From: Gallionella sp.
GTDB taxonomy: Bacteria; Pseudomonadota; Gammaproteobacteria; Burkholderiales; Gallionellaceae
Length of the DNA: 64,000 bases
NCBI GenBank assembly: GCA_028687335.1
Contig: JAQUAI010000009.1
Location: 43,298 to 107,297 of the forward strand
Reading direction: 5' to 3'
Below the pieces are notes generated by a model. The model saw nothing but the letters and a program-made list of their open reading frames with translations. It was not told the DNA's origin and searched no databases. The translations under genes and the position numbers were made by a program. Position 1 is the first letter of the stretch. The number at the start of each line of letters is the position of its first letter. Of the stretch, positions 8,608 through 17,500 are shown piece after piece.

Positions 8608-9788
8608 CAGAACATTCTCATCGGTGGCTTGGCAGCAGCAGTGGGTTTGTTACCGGCCAGAGTGTCGCCAATAATGATCTGATCGCCCGCTTTCAATTCG
8701 CCACCGACGATTTCAGTATTGCGGCCATCGGTGATGCCAAGGCTGACGCTTATTGCTACCGGCTCGCCGTTCTCCAGCACATAAACCTTACCGGAGAAAC
8801 CATCGCGTTTAGTTTTATCGCCATTCTTCTTACCCATGCCGTTGGAGGCTGATGTGAGGGCGCTCGCGGGTTTGAAACGCAGTGCTGCATTGGGAACCAG
8901 TAGCGCATCTTTGCGTTCGTTCACCGCGATATTCACGTAGGCGGTCATGCCCGGCATCAGAATTTGCTCCGGGTTATCGACATTGATGACCACGTCGTAG
9001 GTCACGACATTCTGCTGAGTGGTCGGGTTAAGGCGGACTTGGCGCACCTCGCCCTGAAAGTTGCGGTTCGGAAAAGCATCTACGGTGAATTTCACTACTT
9101 GATTGACTTTGATGCTACCGATGTCAGCTTCGGCAAAATTGGCGTGAATCTGCATCTGTGCCAAATCTTGCGCGATTTTGAACAGGGTAGGGGTCTGTAA
9201 ACTGGCCGCGACGGTTTGCCCGACATCGACCGCGCGGTCGACCACCACACCAGAAACCGGCGAACGGATCACCGTATAAGCCACATTGGCGGTATCTTTT
9301 TCCACTACGGCGCGGGTTGCCAGCACCTGTGCTTCGGCGGCTTTTTTGGCTTGCACCGCCGTATCCAACTCTTGGCGCGAGACGTATTCCTGCCCGAATA
9401 AATTACGCATTCTGGCCTCGTTGGCCGTGGCTAAATCGAGCGAGGCCATGGCACTTTGCGCATTTGCCCGGCTTTGTTTTTGTTGTGCTGCCAGCAGCGA
9501 ATCGTCCAACTCCAGCAAGATTTGCCCCTTTTCAACCTTATCGTTGAAATCGACATAAAGCTTCTTCACGATGCCGGAAACCTGAGTGCCAACGCTGATG
9601 AGCGAGACTGGGTTGATCGTGCCATTGGCTGAAACCAGCTGCGTAATCTCACCTTTGCCCACGCTTTCCAAGCGATATTGTTGCTGCGGGTCGGTCATGC
9701 CGACTTGGCGATAAGTGACGATACCGGCGGCGATCAGCAGCAGTGTGAGCAGAAATAATGCAATGGGTGCGCGTAACAAACTTCTCAT
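8607..9788 (-). CDS. MacA-like periplasmic adaptor (membrane fusion protein)
   Basis: A 393-residue adaptor linking the ABC permease to the TolC channel. It has an N-terminal membrane anchor (about 8-28), a biotinyl-lipoyl-like domain split around a coiled-coil hairpin (residues about 60-190; SRANAQSAMASLDLATANEA and QELDTAVQAKKAAEAQVLAT), a beta-barrel with the typical PVSGVVVDRAVDVGQTV segment, and a C-terminal membrane-proximal domain. A short low-complexity insertion, SNGMGKKNGDKTKRDG, lies near residue 325. It overlaps tolC by 4 bases. Confidence 0.94.
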   Translation of the reverse strand: MRSLLRAPIALFLLTLLLIAAGIVTYRQVGMTDPQQQYRLESVGKGEITQLVSANGTINPVSLISVGTQVSGIVKKLYVDFNDKVEKGQILLELDDSLLAAQQKQSRANAQSAMASLDLATANEARMRNLFGQEYVSRQELDTAVQAKKAAEAQVLATRAVVEKDTANVAYTVIRSPVSGVVVDRAVDVGQTVAASLQTPTLFKIAQDLAQMQIHANFAEADIGSIKVNQVVKFTVDAFPNRNFQGEVRQVRLNPTTQQNVVTYDVVINVDNPEQILMPGMTAYVNIAVNERKDALLVPNAALRFKPASALTSASNGMGKKNGDKTKRDGFSGKVYVLENGEPVAISVSLGITDGRNTEIVGGELKAGDQIIIGDTLAGNKPTAAAKPPMRMF

Positions 9789-11185
9789 GGTGTTATTTTC
9801 TCCTGTGTGGTGGCCAACCCCTGCAACAAGTTGGCATCCAGATTGCCCATGCTCTGGGCGAGAGTGGCACGACTGATATTCCAGTCGAGTGCGGATTGAA
9901 TGCGTTGCTGCCGTGCTGAAGCCAGCGCACTTTGTGCGTTCAGCACATCGAGCATATTGCCCACGCCAGCCTTATATCTACCCGATGCCATGCGTTCAGA
10001 TTGTTCCGCACTATTTAGTAAATCGGCACTGGTTCGCAGTGCTTGCGTGGAGGTGACCAGATTTTGGTATGCCGTCCAAACATCTAGCGCGACTTGCGAG
10101 CGTATCCGTTCAGCCTGAGCCTGCTTGGCTTCCACCTGAGCCTCGGCGGCACGCACGCGGTAGGTCGGCGCATAGCCGGAGAAAATCGGCACACTGACAC
10201 TCACCCCCAGCGAAGAACCGTGCGAGCTAATCCCCCCCGTGCTGGTTTGGTTGCTTGAAGCACTCAAAGAAATGCTGGGTTTTCCCGCCGCCCGTACCGC
10301 TTCGGCACTGGCTTCGGCAGCTTTCAACTGTGCCTCGGCAGCTTGAATGTCGGGGCGCAAGCGTTTGGCTTGCTCAATCAGCAGCGCAACATCATGCTCA
10401 AAATTCTCATCGCCAATCTTGCTTTCGCCCGCTTCAAGCGCAACCGTACGATTGGCATCGAGTCCGACCACATTGGCCAGCGTGCCTTGCGCCTTTTTCA
10501 TATTTCCTTCGGCAGTGATACGCGCCAAAATCGCTTGCGACCAAGCTGTGCGCGCCTGCAACTTATCGGCGGGTGTGGCTGCACCTGCCAGATAACGCGC
10601 CTCGGCTGCGGCAAAGCTATGCTGCGCCGCACGCTCTGATTCAAGCGCCGCATCCAGCGCCGCTGCGGCTGCCCGAGTACGATAAAACGCCTGCACCGCA
10701 GCTAGAAACAAACTCTGTACCGTGCCATCTTGCGTAGCACTAGCAGCAGCTAGTAACTGCCGCGCATTTTCCAAACTGGCAGCACGCGCGCCAAAGTCAT
10801 AGAGCAGATAAGAAAGTGTCAGTCCGATAGCGCGCTGATTTGTACCAAGTGAATTGCGACTCCCCGACGCACTCACGCTGGCACTCGGCAGATAACCCGC
10901 CTGACTCACGCCTAATTGCGCCGCCTGAACTTTTGAGCTGGCCCAAACTTCGCGTGTTTGCGGGTTGTTGCATAAGGCCAGATTAACGACCTCCATCAAG
11001 CCCAGTGTTTTCTCACTGCTGACACCCTCACATGGATCACCAATCGCACCGCCTAAGCGAAGCGATGGTTTCAGCGGCAAGCGAGCATCAGTGGCAAAGG
11101 GATCCGATGTTTCCGCTGCAAGGCTGTTGCCGCTTAAAAAAACGAGCAAAGCAACTGCTGTGAAATGAAACGAACGAGCGCGCAT
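9785..11185 (-). CDS. TolC-family outer membrane efflux protein
   Basis: A 466-residue outer membrane channel protein with a signal peptide (about 1-23, ending LAA) and the two repeated OEP halves of long heptad-rich helices, for example AEAQLKAAEASAEAVRAAGK and AEAQVEAKQAQAERIRSQVA. The GVGNMLDVLNAQSALASARQQ stretch in the second half is typical of the family. It is first of four minus-strand genes, so adaptor, ATPase and permease are probably co-expressed with it. Confidence 0.93.
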   Translation of the reverse strand: MRARSFHFTAVALLVFLSGNSLAAETSDPFATDARLPLKPSLRLGGAIGDPCEGVSSEKTLGLMEVVNLALCNNPQTREVWASSKVQAAQLGVSQAGYLPSASVSASGSRNSLGTNQRAIGLTLSYLLYDFGARAASLENARQLLAAASATQDGTVQSLFLAAVQAFYRTRAAAAALDAALESERAAQHSFAAAEARYLAGAATPADKLQARTAWSQAILARITAEGNMKKAQGTLANVVGLDANRTVALEAGESKIGDENFEHDVALLIEQAKRLRPDIQAAEAQLKAAEASAEAVRAAGKPSISLSASSNQTSTGGISSHGSSLGVSVSVPIFSGYAPTYRVRAAEAQVEAKQAQAERIRSQVALDVWTAYQNLVTSTQALRTSADLLNSAEQSERMASGRYKAGVGNMLDVLNAQSALASARQQRIQSALDWNISRATLAQSMGNLDANLLQGLATTQEKITP

Positions 11186-11220
11186 GTGAAGAGATTAAGA
11201 GTCGGCTTTAATGAGCGTGC

Positions 11221-11248
11221 AGTATAACGACAGCCAGCGAAATCAAAA
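11221..11248 (-). promoter_or_regulatory. Putative promoter of the TolC-MacAB-like operon
   Basis: On the minus strand TATACT (11226-11221) is preceded by TTTTGA (11248-11243) with 16 bases between. It lies 35 bases upstream of the tolC-like ATG. The match is reasonable but untested. Confidence 0.5.
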
Positions 11249-11380
11249 ACGAAGCAGATGTAAGGAAATGTTGGAACACAAAAAGCGTTGTGCAGATTGG
11301 GCAACTGCCTCGATTCTTTGGCGGAATGAGAGTTGGGGATCGTTTATGCCGTAGAAATGCCCCGATTTATGTGTTTTTGA

Positions 11381-11409
11381 TTGCAGCAAAAAGCGTTCTG
11401 GTTTATCCT
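11381..11409 (+). promoter_or_regulatory. Putative promoter of tRNA-Ser
   Basis: TTGCAG (11381-11386), a 17-base spacer and TATCCT (11404-11409), placed 12 bases upstream of the tRNA and followed by a GC-rich discriminator typical of stable RNA promoters. Confidence 0.5.
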
Positions 11410-11421
11410 GCGCGCCCTTTC

Positions 11422-11512
11422 GGAGAGGTGGATGAGTGGTTTAAGTCGCACGCCTGGAAAGCGTGTGTGGGGTAATACCCCACCGCGGGTTCGAATCCCG
11501 CCTTCTCCGCCA
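11422..11512 (+). tRNA. tRNA-Ser (anticodon GGA)
   Basis: A 91-base class II tRNA with encoded CCA. Acceptor GGAGAGG/CTTCTCC, anticodon stem CACGC/GCGTG around loop CTGGAAA (U33, then GGA), long variable arm TGTGGGGTAATACCCCA, and T arm CGGGTTCGAATCCCG. It reads UCC and UCU. Serine tRNAs are frequent integration sites, but I found no second copy of its 3' end in the window. Confidence 0.96.
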
Positions 11513-11522
11513 GTACATCAAT

Positions 11523-11548
11523 AAAAATGCGCCTTACGGCGTATTTTT
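11523..11548 (+). terminator. Terminator after tRNA-Ser
   Basis: AAAAATGCGCC, loop TTAC, GGCGTATTTTT: an 11-pair stem including the A/T runs, ending in a U tract. It is nearly symmetric and could also act on the minus strand. Confidence 0.85.
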
Positions 11549-11901
11549 ATTTGGTAGCCATCATGCTAGCCATCAAAATGAACAAAGCTTTAGGCTTGTT
11601 CATTTCTGACTATTTATACCTGAGCATGGAACAATGGGCAGACAAGCTAGATGCCATAGCAAACACTGCTATATGTTCGGAACACCAATATCGCGAAGCG
11701 GTTTAGTCCATGGCCGAGAGCCTGCTTGTCTCTTGCTCGGCCAAAGCGGAAATTTAGGAAAGAGGTACTCTACATCTGCTAAGAGCCCATGAGCTGCCAT
11801 ACATGAAGTGGGTACCGACGCTGACAGCGATCTACACACTTTTCAAGTTGATCAGGGCTATTGGCCAGCTTTTATTCACGAAAACACATTTTCTATGACG
11901 T
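11549..11901. other. Gene-poor region between tRNA-Ser and the large nuclease-like gene
   Basis: These 353 bases hold no recognisable gene. Visible structure: a tandem TAGCCATCA separated by three bases (about 11554-11574), an inverted repeat ATGAACAAAGC/GCTTGTTCAT (11578-11603), and a stem-loop TGGCCGAG/CTCGGCCA (11711-11743). A 42-codon frame (11578-11706) exists but lacks a ribosome-binding site. The strand looks more AT-rich than the flanking core genes. Confidence 0.6.
11578..11706 (+). CDS. Possible 42-residue ORF, unrecognised
   Basis: The frame reads MNKALGLFISDYLYLSMEQW and continues to a TAG, with protein-like composition. Against it: there is no Shine-Dalgarno sequence, and the first 26 bases are one arm-loop-arm inverted repeat, which would explain those bases without coding. 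I do not recognise a family. Confidence 0.2.
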   Translation: MNKALGLFISDYLYLSMEQWADKLDAIANTAICSEHQYREAV

Positions 11902-14900
11902 CTAAGAAAGTGTAAGTGGTCCGATCTTATCGGACGGAATAGGTAGGGATTCTAAATACATCATGGGCACATGCGTGTTAGTCACAAGCCTAGCGTCTAT
12001 GGCGTCATGGCTTGGGATAAATCCAATAATTCGCTCTAGACTTGATGGATTCTGACTTACCCATTTGGAGCGCCTGACGTGCTTGTCGAGTTCATCCTTT
12101 GCCTCGCCTCTGAACCTGCGGCAAATCTCAGCAATTTCAGCCACTGTGCGAGCCAACTGCAAACGCTTGCATTCGATTAACAGAACCTCACCACTGGGCT
12201 TCCATGCCAAAACATCAATATCCCCATCCGCAGCTTTCCGTGGCGCGCCAAGTTCGCTCATTCTCAGCTCATTGCGAGCTTGCCAACCTTGACGGCGTAG
12301 CTCCTCCGCAATAGATTTAGCAAAAGCATGGCCTCGCTCATCATTAACTGCGCCTATGTATTTCTTCATAGCCGTTGTTACGAAGAATTTGTCTGCTGGC
12401 AGCTGTCCGCTTTCAGCTCGCTCCAGCAGATAAGCAAAACCCAACTGCAGCGCTCCCGCACCGAAAAAAACAGCATCGGAATCCTGCTCACCAAAAATTA
12501 AAAGTGGCCGAACAGTTGCGGAAAGCCTGCGACGAAATCGCCACGGCTCAATGTCTTTGTTATTAAACCCTTCTGGCGGCTGCTGCCAAGATGAGCGGTG
12601 GAAGAGCCCAAATGTCCTAAAATATGATTCACATGCATCAATTGAGATGCCGCGCCTTAGTATAAGTCGCTCCCGCAATTCGCCAAGTGTTGTCTGCACT
12701 ACTACATTGTTCTGTTCAACAGCCAAATCCATTAACTCCGCAAAGCCATCAACTGCCTCGTCAGGAGTTAGACCAAACTCTGTCTTGAATGCATTGTTGA
12801 ACTCAGCCGAGTAAATATCGTCCGCCCGCTTTCTTTCTGTTCTTCGTTCTCGCTGGTAGAGTCTGCTGTAGTCGCCTGCCGCCCCTTCAAATTCCTCACG
12901 TAAGTAGTTGGTCAAAAATGGGGTAATCACCGTCTCGTGAAAGCTACGGTCGATTGTGTATTCACCATTAGCATGCAGCCGAATCACCGGTTCAACCAAC
13001 TCACCCTTTATTGCGTCTGAATCAGTTGCAGTCTCAACGAGCAACGCTGCCTTTGCGAGCAAGTCATCGAGTTCCCACTGAGATAGTGCTCTCCCGCCAG
13101 CAGCAGAACACTCGCAAATAGCCATTTCCATAATAGTTCTGGCCGGCAGCGATATTTGATTGCGGTCGCTCTCTCTTTTCCTAGCAACAGCAAAGACGTC
13201 TTCGTCTGGCTTGTATAGCGAAATGATAGCTTGAGCAGTTCTTCGCCAGTGATCTCGATCCTGAATGACCGCCTCGTGAAGTGCGAGTGTTTGCCGGATC
13301 ACAGAAGCCCTATTGAACTGCTGCAGTTGGGTACGCAACTGCCCCCATACTTTGGCCACTACTTTGTGCAGGAAGTCGTTGCACTCATCCTTGGTTTTCA
13401 GTTCCGCCTCTGGCTTAATCTCCGTACATCCTTCTGAGAGCCTTAACTTGGAGAAAACAAAATCTTCATGAGAAAGAAATACTGGGGTTTGATTTTGCTG
13501 CGCCAGCAGGTATTCAATAGGATAGTACGTATGGAATAGGTGTAATACGCGCATGCCGACGTCGCCGATGATCTTTTCCAATAAAATTTCAATCAAGGCT
13601 TCATTATCATCTGAGCCCGATGGACTGGCCTGATGAAGCCTCACAAGCCCCTTGGCAAGCGCACAGAGCACAAGTTTCTCTCCTGTATTTTCGTGTTGCT
13701 GAAAGTTCACAAGAAAATCGGAGGGGAACCTAATTTCGACCATTCGCTGATCGAGATTAACAAGCACAACAGGTTCAGCGATGGGGATATTAGTCTTGGT
13801 TACCACATACTCATCCGGCACAATTAGATCGCGAAAGTTGAGTCGAATTTCAATCGCTCCCGATGCGAGGTGATGCAGAAGAGCTTCGATCTCAGTTACC
13901 AGCCGGTCAAATAGACCAAGGAAGCCAGACCACATCTGATAGAGGAGATGCCGAACCGAATCGTCCCCATCACGTGGCTCAACAACAAGCCAAGTTGGCC
14001 CTCGCAACGTCTCCACAGCACCGGCTAAAACACCTGTACGCAAATGACCAAGACTTACATAAATAGGGCGGCCTTGCATCGATTTAAAGTAGGCATCCCG
14101 ACCAAATCGCATGGACTGTACAAACTGCCCATCTGCCGTTTGCATGAGGTGCTGATCGACTAGATTGCGTAGCTCTTTACGCACCTGTAAGACAAAGTCG
14201 TGACCGACTCCAACCATCGACCCAGAATCAACCTTAAGTTCTCTCGGAATGAGCTGATAATTAAAGCTACGCCAGTAGCAGTAAAAATTAAAATCACCAT
14301 TGATGTTCATGAAATAGACACCCTGGTTTTCGGCCCACACTTTCTGTTTGATGCATTTCAGGTAACGATTGATTGGCTGATCAATTTCTCCCGCCAACAT
14401 AAGGAGATCGGACACGCGAATGGCCGACCATCGCCATCCGTCGTCTGGCCAATCATTGAAGCCAAGCATAAAGCCTCGCCCCAGCCCACCCATGACAAGC
14501 AAGGTCATTCCCTCAGCGAAACCAGGTAGTGCCTTGCAATACGCAGTCACTTGACTTAAGTACCTCTCCAAACCTGCTCTCACCGGCTCCGGGTACTCCA
14601 AAGCACTTGAGAGCCCTTGTTCATCTAACCAATCTAACCGGTCGTGGAGTAAAACTACGTGGAGATATTTATTGGTGTCGTACTTAAGCAGCCACGCATG
14701 GAGTGACGGCATCGGCCCCCCATCGGCTAACGGAGGTGTAAGCGATTCGGCATCGTTCTTCAGTTCCCGTAGGCCATCCTTTTCAATTTGACGGGCTTGG
14801 TGTGCGGCCAATACATCACCAAAAGCTTGCAAGTACCCCATCTTCCGCAATTCAGACAACATAAATCGTCTGATAGCAGGACTTACTGCGTGCGGTAACG

Positions 14901-15612
14901 CCAAGACCAACGCATCACTAAAATCAACTAGAGGTCGTAGCTCCAAGGTAGTGTGTCCTGTCGATTCAACCTTGAGCGTTACCTTATCTTCTTCGCGAAA
15001 TATGAATGGGGTGAGCAACTCACGGCCAACCCCCAACTTTTCCAAATCGTCTTTCGTAAATGTCACTGCACGCGCTCGGTCTTCGATATGCATCACCGGA
15101 GCAACTGGAACGATCCCTTTAGAGTTTGAGGATTCAATGTGCCACCTGTGCAACCCTAGGCGTTCAGCTACAGTGTCACTTAGCTGAAGTAATGCGTATG
15201 CGGACTTTAGTAAATCATGGCACGCTTGCGGCGCATTGCGGTTCAGCAGAGTGTCGAGGACAACCTGAAGGAAATAGTCATTTGATTCCCAAATTCCTTC
15301 AAAGACTCTGCGATTTCCTTCTGGAACATGAACGTTGGTGACAAATACATCCTCAACAGGGTCTTCCCACAACGCCATCTGGGTTTGACCGAGATATTGG
15401 TTTAACCAGCGCCCTAGTTCCGCATACCCCGGCTTGATGTTGCCTGCGCAGTACGCAACAGCAAGGTGAACCAATACCTCTAGTCTGATGGTGTTCGCCT
15501 GGAGATTCGGCGCAGTAAGTAGTCCGGCTGAGCGAGCAATGGTCGCACGTGGTGCGTACTTCGACAGTACACGAGCAAGTTTTTCTGTTTCTTCCGATGC
15601 AATGGGGATCAT
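11902..15612 (-). CDS. Large unrecognised protein with C-terminal PD-(D/E)XK nuclease-like motif
   Basis: A 1236-residue protein with no signal peptide or clear transmembrane segment. Most of it matches no family I recognise. Near the C-terminus, GDIDVLAWKPSGEVLLIECK (residues 1130-1149) is a textbook PD-(D/E)XK core: D1131 or D1133, then E1147-x-K1149, each at the end of a predicted beta strand, preceded by a helix with RRQGWQARNE as in restriction-endonuclease-like folds. The N-terminal two thirds look alpha/beta and soluble. There are no helicase, methylase or P-loop motifs, so it does not look like a standard restriction system. It stands alone between 350-base gene-poor flanks beside tRNA-Ser, with codon use that looks more AT-rich than neighbours. 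A solitary defence nuclease is an inference. Confidence 0.75.
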   Translation of the reverse strand: MIPIASEETEKLARVLSKYAPRATIARSAGLLTAPNLQANTIRLEVLVHLAVAYCAGNIKPGYAELGRWLNQYLGQTQMALWEDPVEDVFVTNVHVPEGNRRVFEGIWESNDYFLQVVLDTLLNRNAPQACHDLLKSAYALLQLSDTVAERLGLHRWHIESSNSKGIVPVAPVMHIEDRARAVTFTKDDLEKLGVGRELLTPFIFREEDKVTLKVESTGHTTLELRPLVDFSDALVLALPHAVSPAIRRFMLSELRKMGYLQAFGDVLAAHQARQIEKDGLRELKNDAESLTPPLADGGPMPSLHAWLLKYDTNKYLHVVLLHDRLDWLDEQGLSSALEYPEPVRAGLERYLSQVTAYCKALPGFAEGMTLLVMGGLGRGFMLGFNDWPDDGWRWSAIRVSDLLMLAGEIDQPINRYLKCIKQKVWAENQGVYFMNINGDFNFYCYWRSFNYQLIPRELKVDSGSMVGVGHDFVLQVRKELRNLVDQHLMQTADGQFVQSMRFGRDAYFKSMQGRPIYVSLGHLRTGVLAGAVETLRGPTWLVVEPRDGDDSVRHLLYQMWSGFLGLFDRLVTEIEALLHHLASGAIEIRLNFRDLIVPDEYVVTKTNIPIAEPVVLVNLDQRMVEIRFPSDFLVNFQQHENTGEKLVLCALAKGLVRLHQASPSGSDDNEALIEILLEKIIGDVGMRVLHLFHTYYPIEYLLAQQNQTPVFLSHEDFVFSKLRLSEGCTEIKPEAELKTKDECNDFLHKVVAKVWGQLRTQLQQFNRASVIRQTLALHEAVIQDRDHWRRTAQAIISLYKPDEDVFAVARKRESDRNQISLPARTIMEMAICECSAAGGRALSQWELDDLLAKAALLVETATDSDAIKGELVEPVIRLHANGEYTIDRSFHETVITPFLTNYLREEFEGAAGDYSRLYQRERRTERKRADDIYSAEFNNAFKTEFGLTPDEAVDGFAELMDLAVEQNNVVVQTTLGELRERLILRRGISIDACESYFRTFGLFHRSSWQQPPEGFNNKDIEPWRFRRRLSATVRPLLIFGEQDSDAVFFGAGALQLGFAYLLERAESGQLPADKFFVTTAMKKYIGAVNDERGHAFAKSIAEELRRQGWQARNELRMSELGAPRKAADGDIDVLAWKPSGEVLLIECKRLQLARTVAEIAEICRRFRGEAKDELDKHVRRSKWVSQNPSSLERIIGFIPSHDAIDARLVTNTHVPMMYLESLPIPSDKIGPLTLS

Positions 15613-15966
15613 TAATCAATTCCAACATCAAGTTGTAAGTTAGAAACTGTATAGTCATGAATCGATGTAGGGAAGAAGGATAATCTATTAATTGCCCGCA
15701 GGGGGATGACTCACGTGCATTGTTATCCTTTTCTGAATGGCAGTTTCGATGAAAAGATATTCTTCCGCTTTGGGGCGGGAGCGAACTTGGTTTCCAATTC
15801 ATGCCGACGACCGCTATGGCCGAAGAGCCGCCCTTCCACGCTGACCTTTTTACCGCTCCACTCTATCAAGCCATTTGAGTTGAATCTTAAAAATGTATCA
15901 ACAACTCCCTATCAAACCAGCCGTCTTTGCTTAATTGGATATTTGAGTGATCTAGCCCGAGCATTT
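15613..15966. other. Gene-poor region upstream of the large nuclease-like gene
   Basis: These 354 bases hold the presumed promoter of the 1236-codon gene and no recognised gene. On the minus strand an open stretch (15908-15723, 61 codons and a TAA) has a protein-like segment, IEWSGKKVSVEGRLFGHSGR, but no ATG. It may be the tail of a decayed gene. A plus-strand frame across the region runs into gloB and looks spurious. Confidence 0.5.
15723..15908 (-). pseudogene. Possible gene remnant
   Basis: A 61-codon open segment with no ATG; only TTG or GTG internal starts are available. Composition (IEWSGKKVSVEGRLFG, HELETKFAPAPKRK) looks coding rather than random, which fits a truncated relic next to the accessory-looking nuclease gene. 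No family assigned. Confidence 0.2.
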
Positions 15967-16728
15967 TCAAAACCGCCCACGCCATCGCCGCAACGCATCG
16001 AATACCGCAACTTCGGAAAAGTCGGTTTGTCCACGTTGCCGCAAGGTATGGTGTAGTGCGGTTTGCTGGCAACGCAGAAAAGGGTTGGTGGCTTTTTCTG
16101 TTGCGATACTGAATGGAACGGTGGCTTGTCCGGCTCGCAACAAGTGCGCGGTTTCGGTTATCCGTTGGCGGATGGCGAGATTGTCAGGTTCGCAGGCGAG
16201 CGCGAAGGGGAGGTTGTAGTCGGTATATTCGTGTGCGCAATAAACCAGCGTCGAGTCGGGCAGGGCGGCGAGACGTTGCAGCGAGGCGTGTAGTTGCGCG
16301 ATGGTGCCCTCTGAATTTTTACCGCAGCCGCCGCCAAACAAGATGTCGCCGCAAAATACGGCGCTATCCGTCAGAAAAGCGATATGGTCTTCCAAGTGGC
16401 CGGGTAGCTCCCATATTTTGAAGCTGATGTCGGGTTGTTCGAGTTTGAGTGTGTCGCCCTCGCGCAGGGGGTGGGTGATGTGAGGATTTTTCGGATGTTC
16501 GCGCCCGTACACTGGGACGTTATATACTCCGCGCAATTCGGCGATGCCGCCGATATGGTCGTGATGGCGATGGGTGCATAGGATGCCGTCAAGCTGCATG
16601 TGCTGTTGTTGCAAAAAATCAAAAACGGGTGCGGCTTCGCCCGGGTCGACTACGACAGCGTGCTGTCCAGAATGAATCGCCCAGATGTAATTGTCTTGCA
16701 GGGCGGGGATGGCACTAATGGTGTACAT
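15967..16728 (-). CDS. gloB: Hydroxyacylglutathione hydrolase (glyoxalase II)
   Basis: Hydrolyses S-lactoylglutathione to D-lactate and glutathione, the last step of methylglyoxal detoxification. The metallo-beta-lactamase fold metal motif THRHHDHIGG (about residues 52-61), the second-site residues in GDILFGGGCGKN and CAHEYTDYN are all present, and 253 residues fits the family. It is divergent from the methyltransferase gene with only about 20 bases between starts, an arrangement seen with gloB in many proteobacteria. Confidence 0.95.
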   Translation of the reverse strand: MYTISAIPALQDNYIWAIHSGQHAVVVDPGEAAPVFDFLQQQHMQLDGILCTHRHHDHIGGIAELRGVYNVPVYGREHPKNPHITHPLREGDTLKLEQPDISFKIWELPGHLEDHIAFLTDSAVFCGDILFGGGCGKNSEGTIAQLHASLQRLAALPDSTLVYCAHEYTDYNLPFALACEPDNLAIRQRITETAHLLRAGQATVPFSIATEKATNPFLRCQQTALHHTLRQRGQTDFSEVAVFDALRRWRGRF

Positions 16729-16747
16729 ATCGAAATATGTGAGTTGG

Positions 16748-17500
16748 ATGCCGAATTCTAAATTAATCGCGCACAGTCTGGATGAATGGTTTACCTCGGA
16801 ACAAGGGGGGTATGTGCTTGAGCGCGAGCAGGCTTATTTTGATCAGGTGGTGGCCGATCTTTTCGGGTTTAATGCTGTGCAACTGGGATTGCCGAGCCAA
16901 GATTTTTTGCGCCAGAGCCGGATGGCTTTGCGCGTCAAAGCCGGTAATCAGACGGGCAATGATGTGCGTTTGTGCTGTGATGAGTTGCCGTTTGAAAGCG
17001 ACAGTCTGGATATGTTGCTTGTCCCGCATGTATTGGAGTTTACCGATAATCCGCACCAAACTTTGCGCGAGGCGCAGCGGGTGCTGATGCCGGAAGGCAA
17101 TCTCATCATTAGCGGCTTCAATCCGCTGAGTTTGTGGGGTTTACATCATGCTTTGGGGCGGCGCGAAGGCTATCCGTGGGGCGGCAAATTTATCGGTTTG
17201 GCACGTTTGAAGGACTGGCTGGCATTACTCGGATTTGAAGTCATCGGAGGCCGCTTTGCAGCGTATGCACCACCCGTGCATCAGGCTAAATGGTTGGAGC
17301 GCTTCGAATTTATGGAAAAAGCGGGGGATCGTTGGTGGGCGGTCAGCGGCGGCGTGTATTTTCTTCACGCGGTAAAACGTGTTCACGGCGTGCGTTTGAT
17401 TAAACCGCAATGGAACAGCGGCTTGGTGAAAAACCTGCTACCTGTGGCGCCTAAATTGAATAACCGTCTCACCCAACGTAACGAATCAGAATCGCAATGA
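16748..17500 (+). CDS. Class I SAM-dependent methyltransferase next to gloB/rnhA
   Basis: A 250-residue protein with a methyltransferase-11-like core. The early nucleotide-binding loop is poorly conserved, but [21 protein letters not shown] (motif II/III) and [21 protein letters not shown] (motif IV/V) are clear. I chose the ATG at 16748 because an earlier ATG at 16691 would run through the gloB start. It overlaps rnhA by 4 bases. The gloB/methyltransferase/rnhA/dnaQ order is widespread in proteobacteria; the substrate is unknown. Confidence 0.85.
   Translation: MPNSKLIAHSLDEWFTSEQGGYVLEREQAYFDQVVADLFGFNAVQLGLPSQDFLRQSRMALRVKAGNQTGNDVRLCCDELPFESDSLDMLLVPHVLEFTDNPHQTLREAQRVLMPEGNLIISGFNPLSLWGLHHALGRREGYPWGGKFIGLARLKDWLALLGFEVIGGRFAAYAPPVHQAKWLERFEFMEKAGDRWWAVSGGVYFLHAVKRVHGVRLIKPQWNSGLVKNLLPVAPKLNNRLTQRNESESQ

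Noticed and set aside
11290..11475. 61-codon ORF over tRNA-Ser
   Set aside because: Extends into the tRNA and is not protein-like.
11422..15966. Genomic island integrated at tRNA-Ser
   Set aside because: No second copy of the tRNA 3' end and no integrase in the window, so integration cannot be shown.
15706..16056. 116-codon plus-strand ORF upstream of gloB's 3' end
   Set aside because: Runs antisense into gloB and has no ribosome-binding site or family motif.
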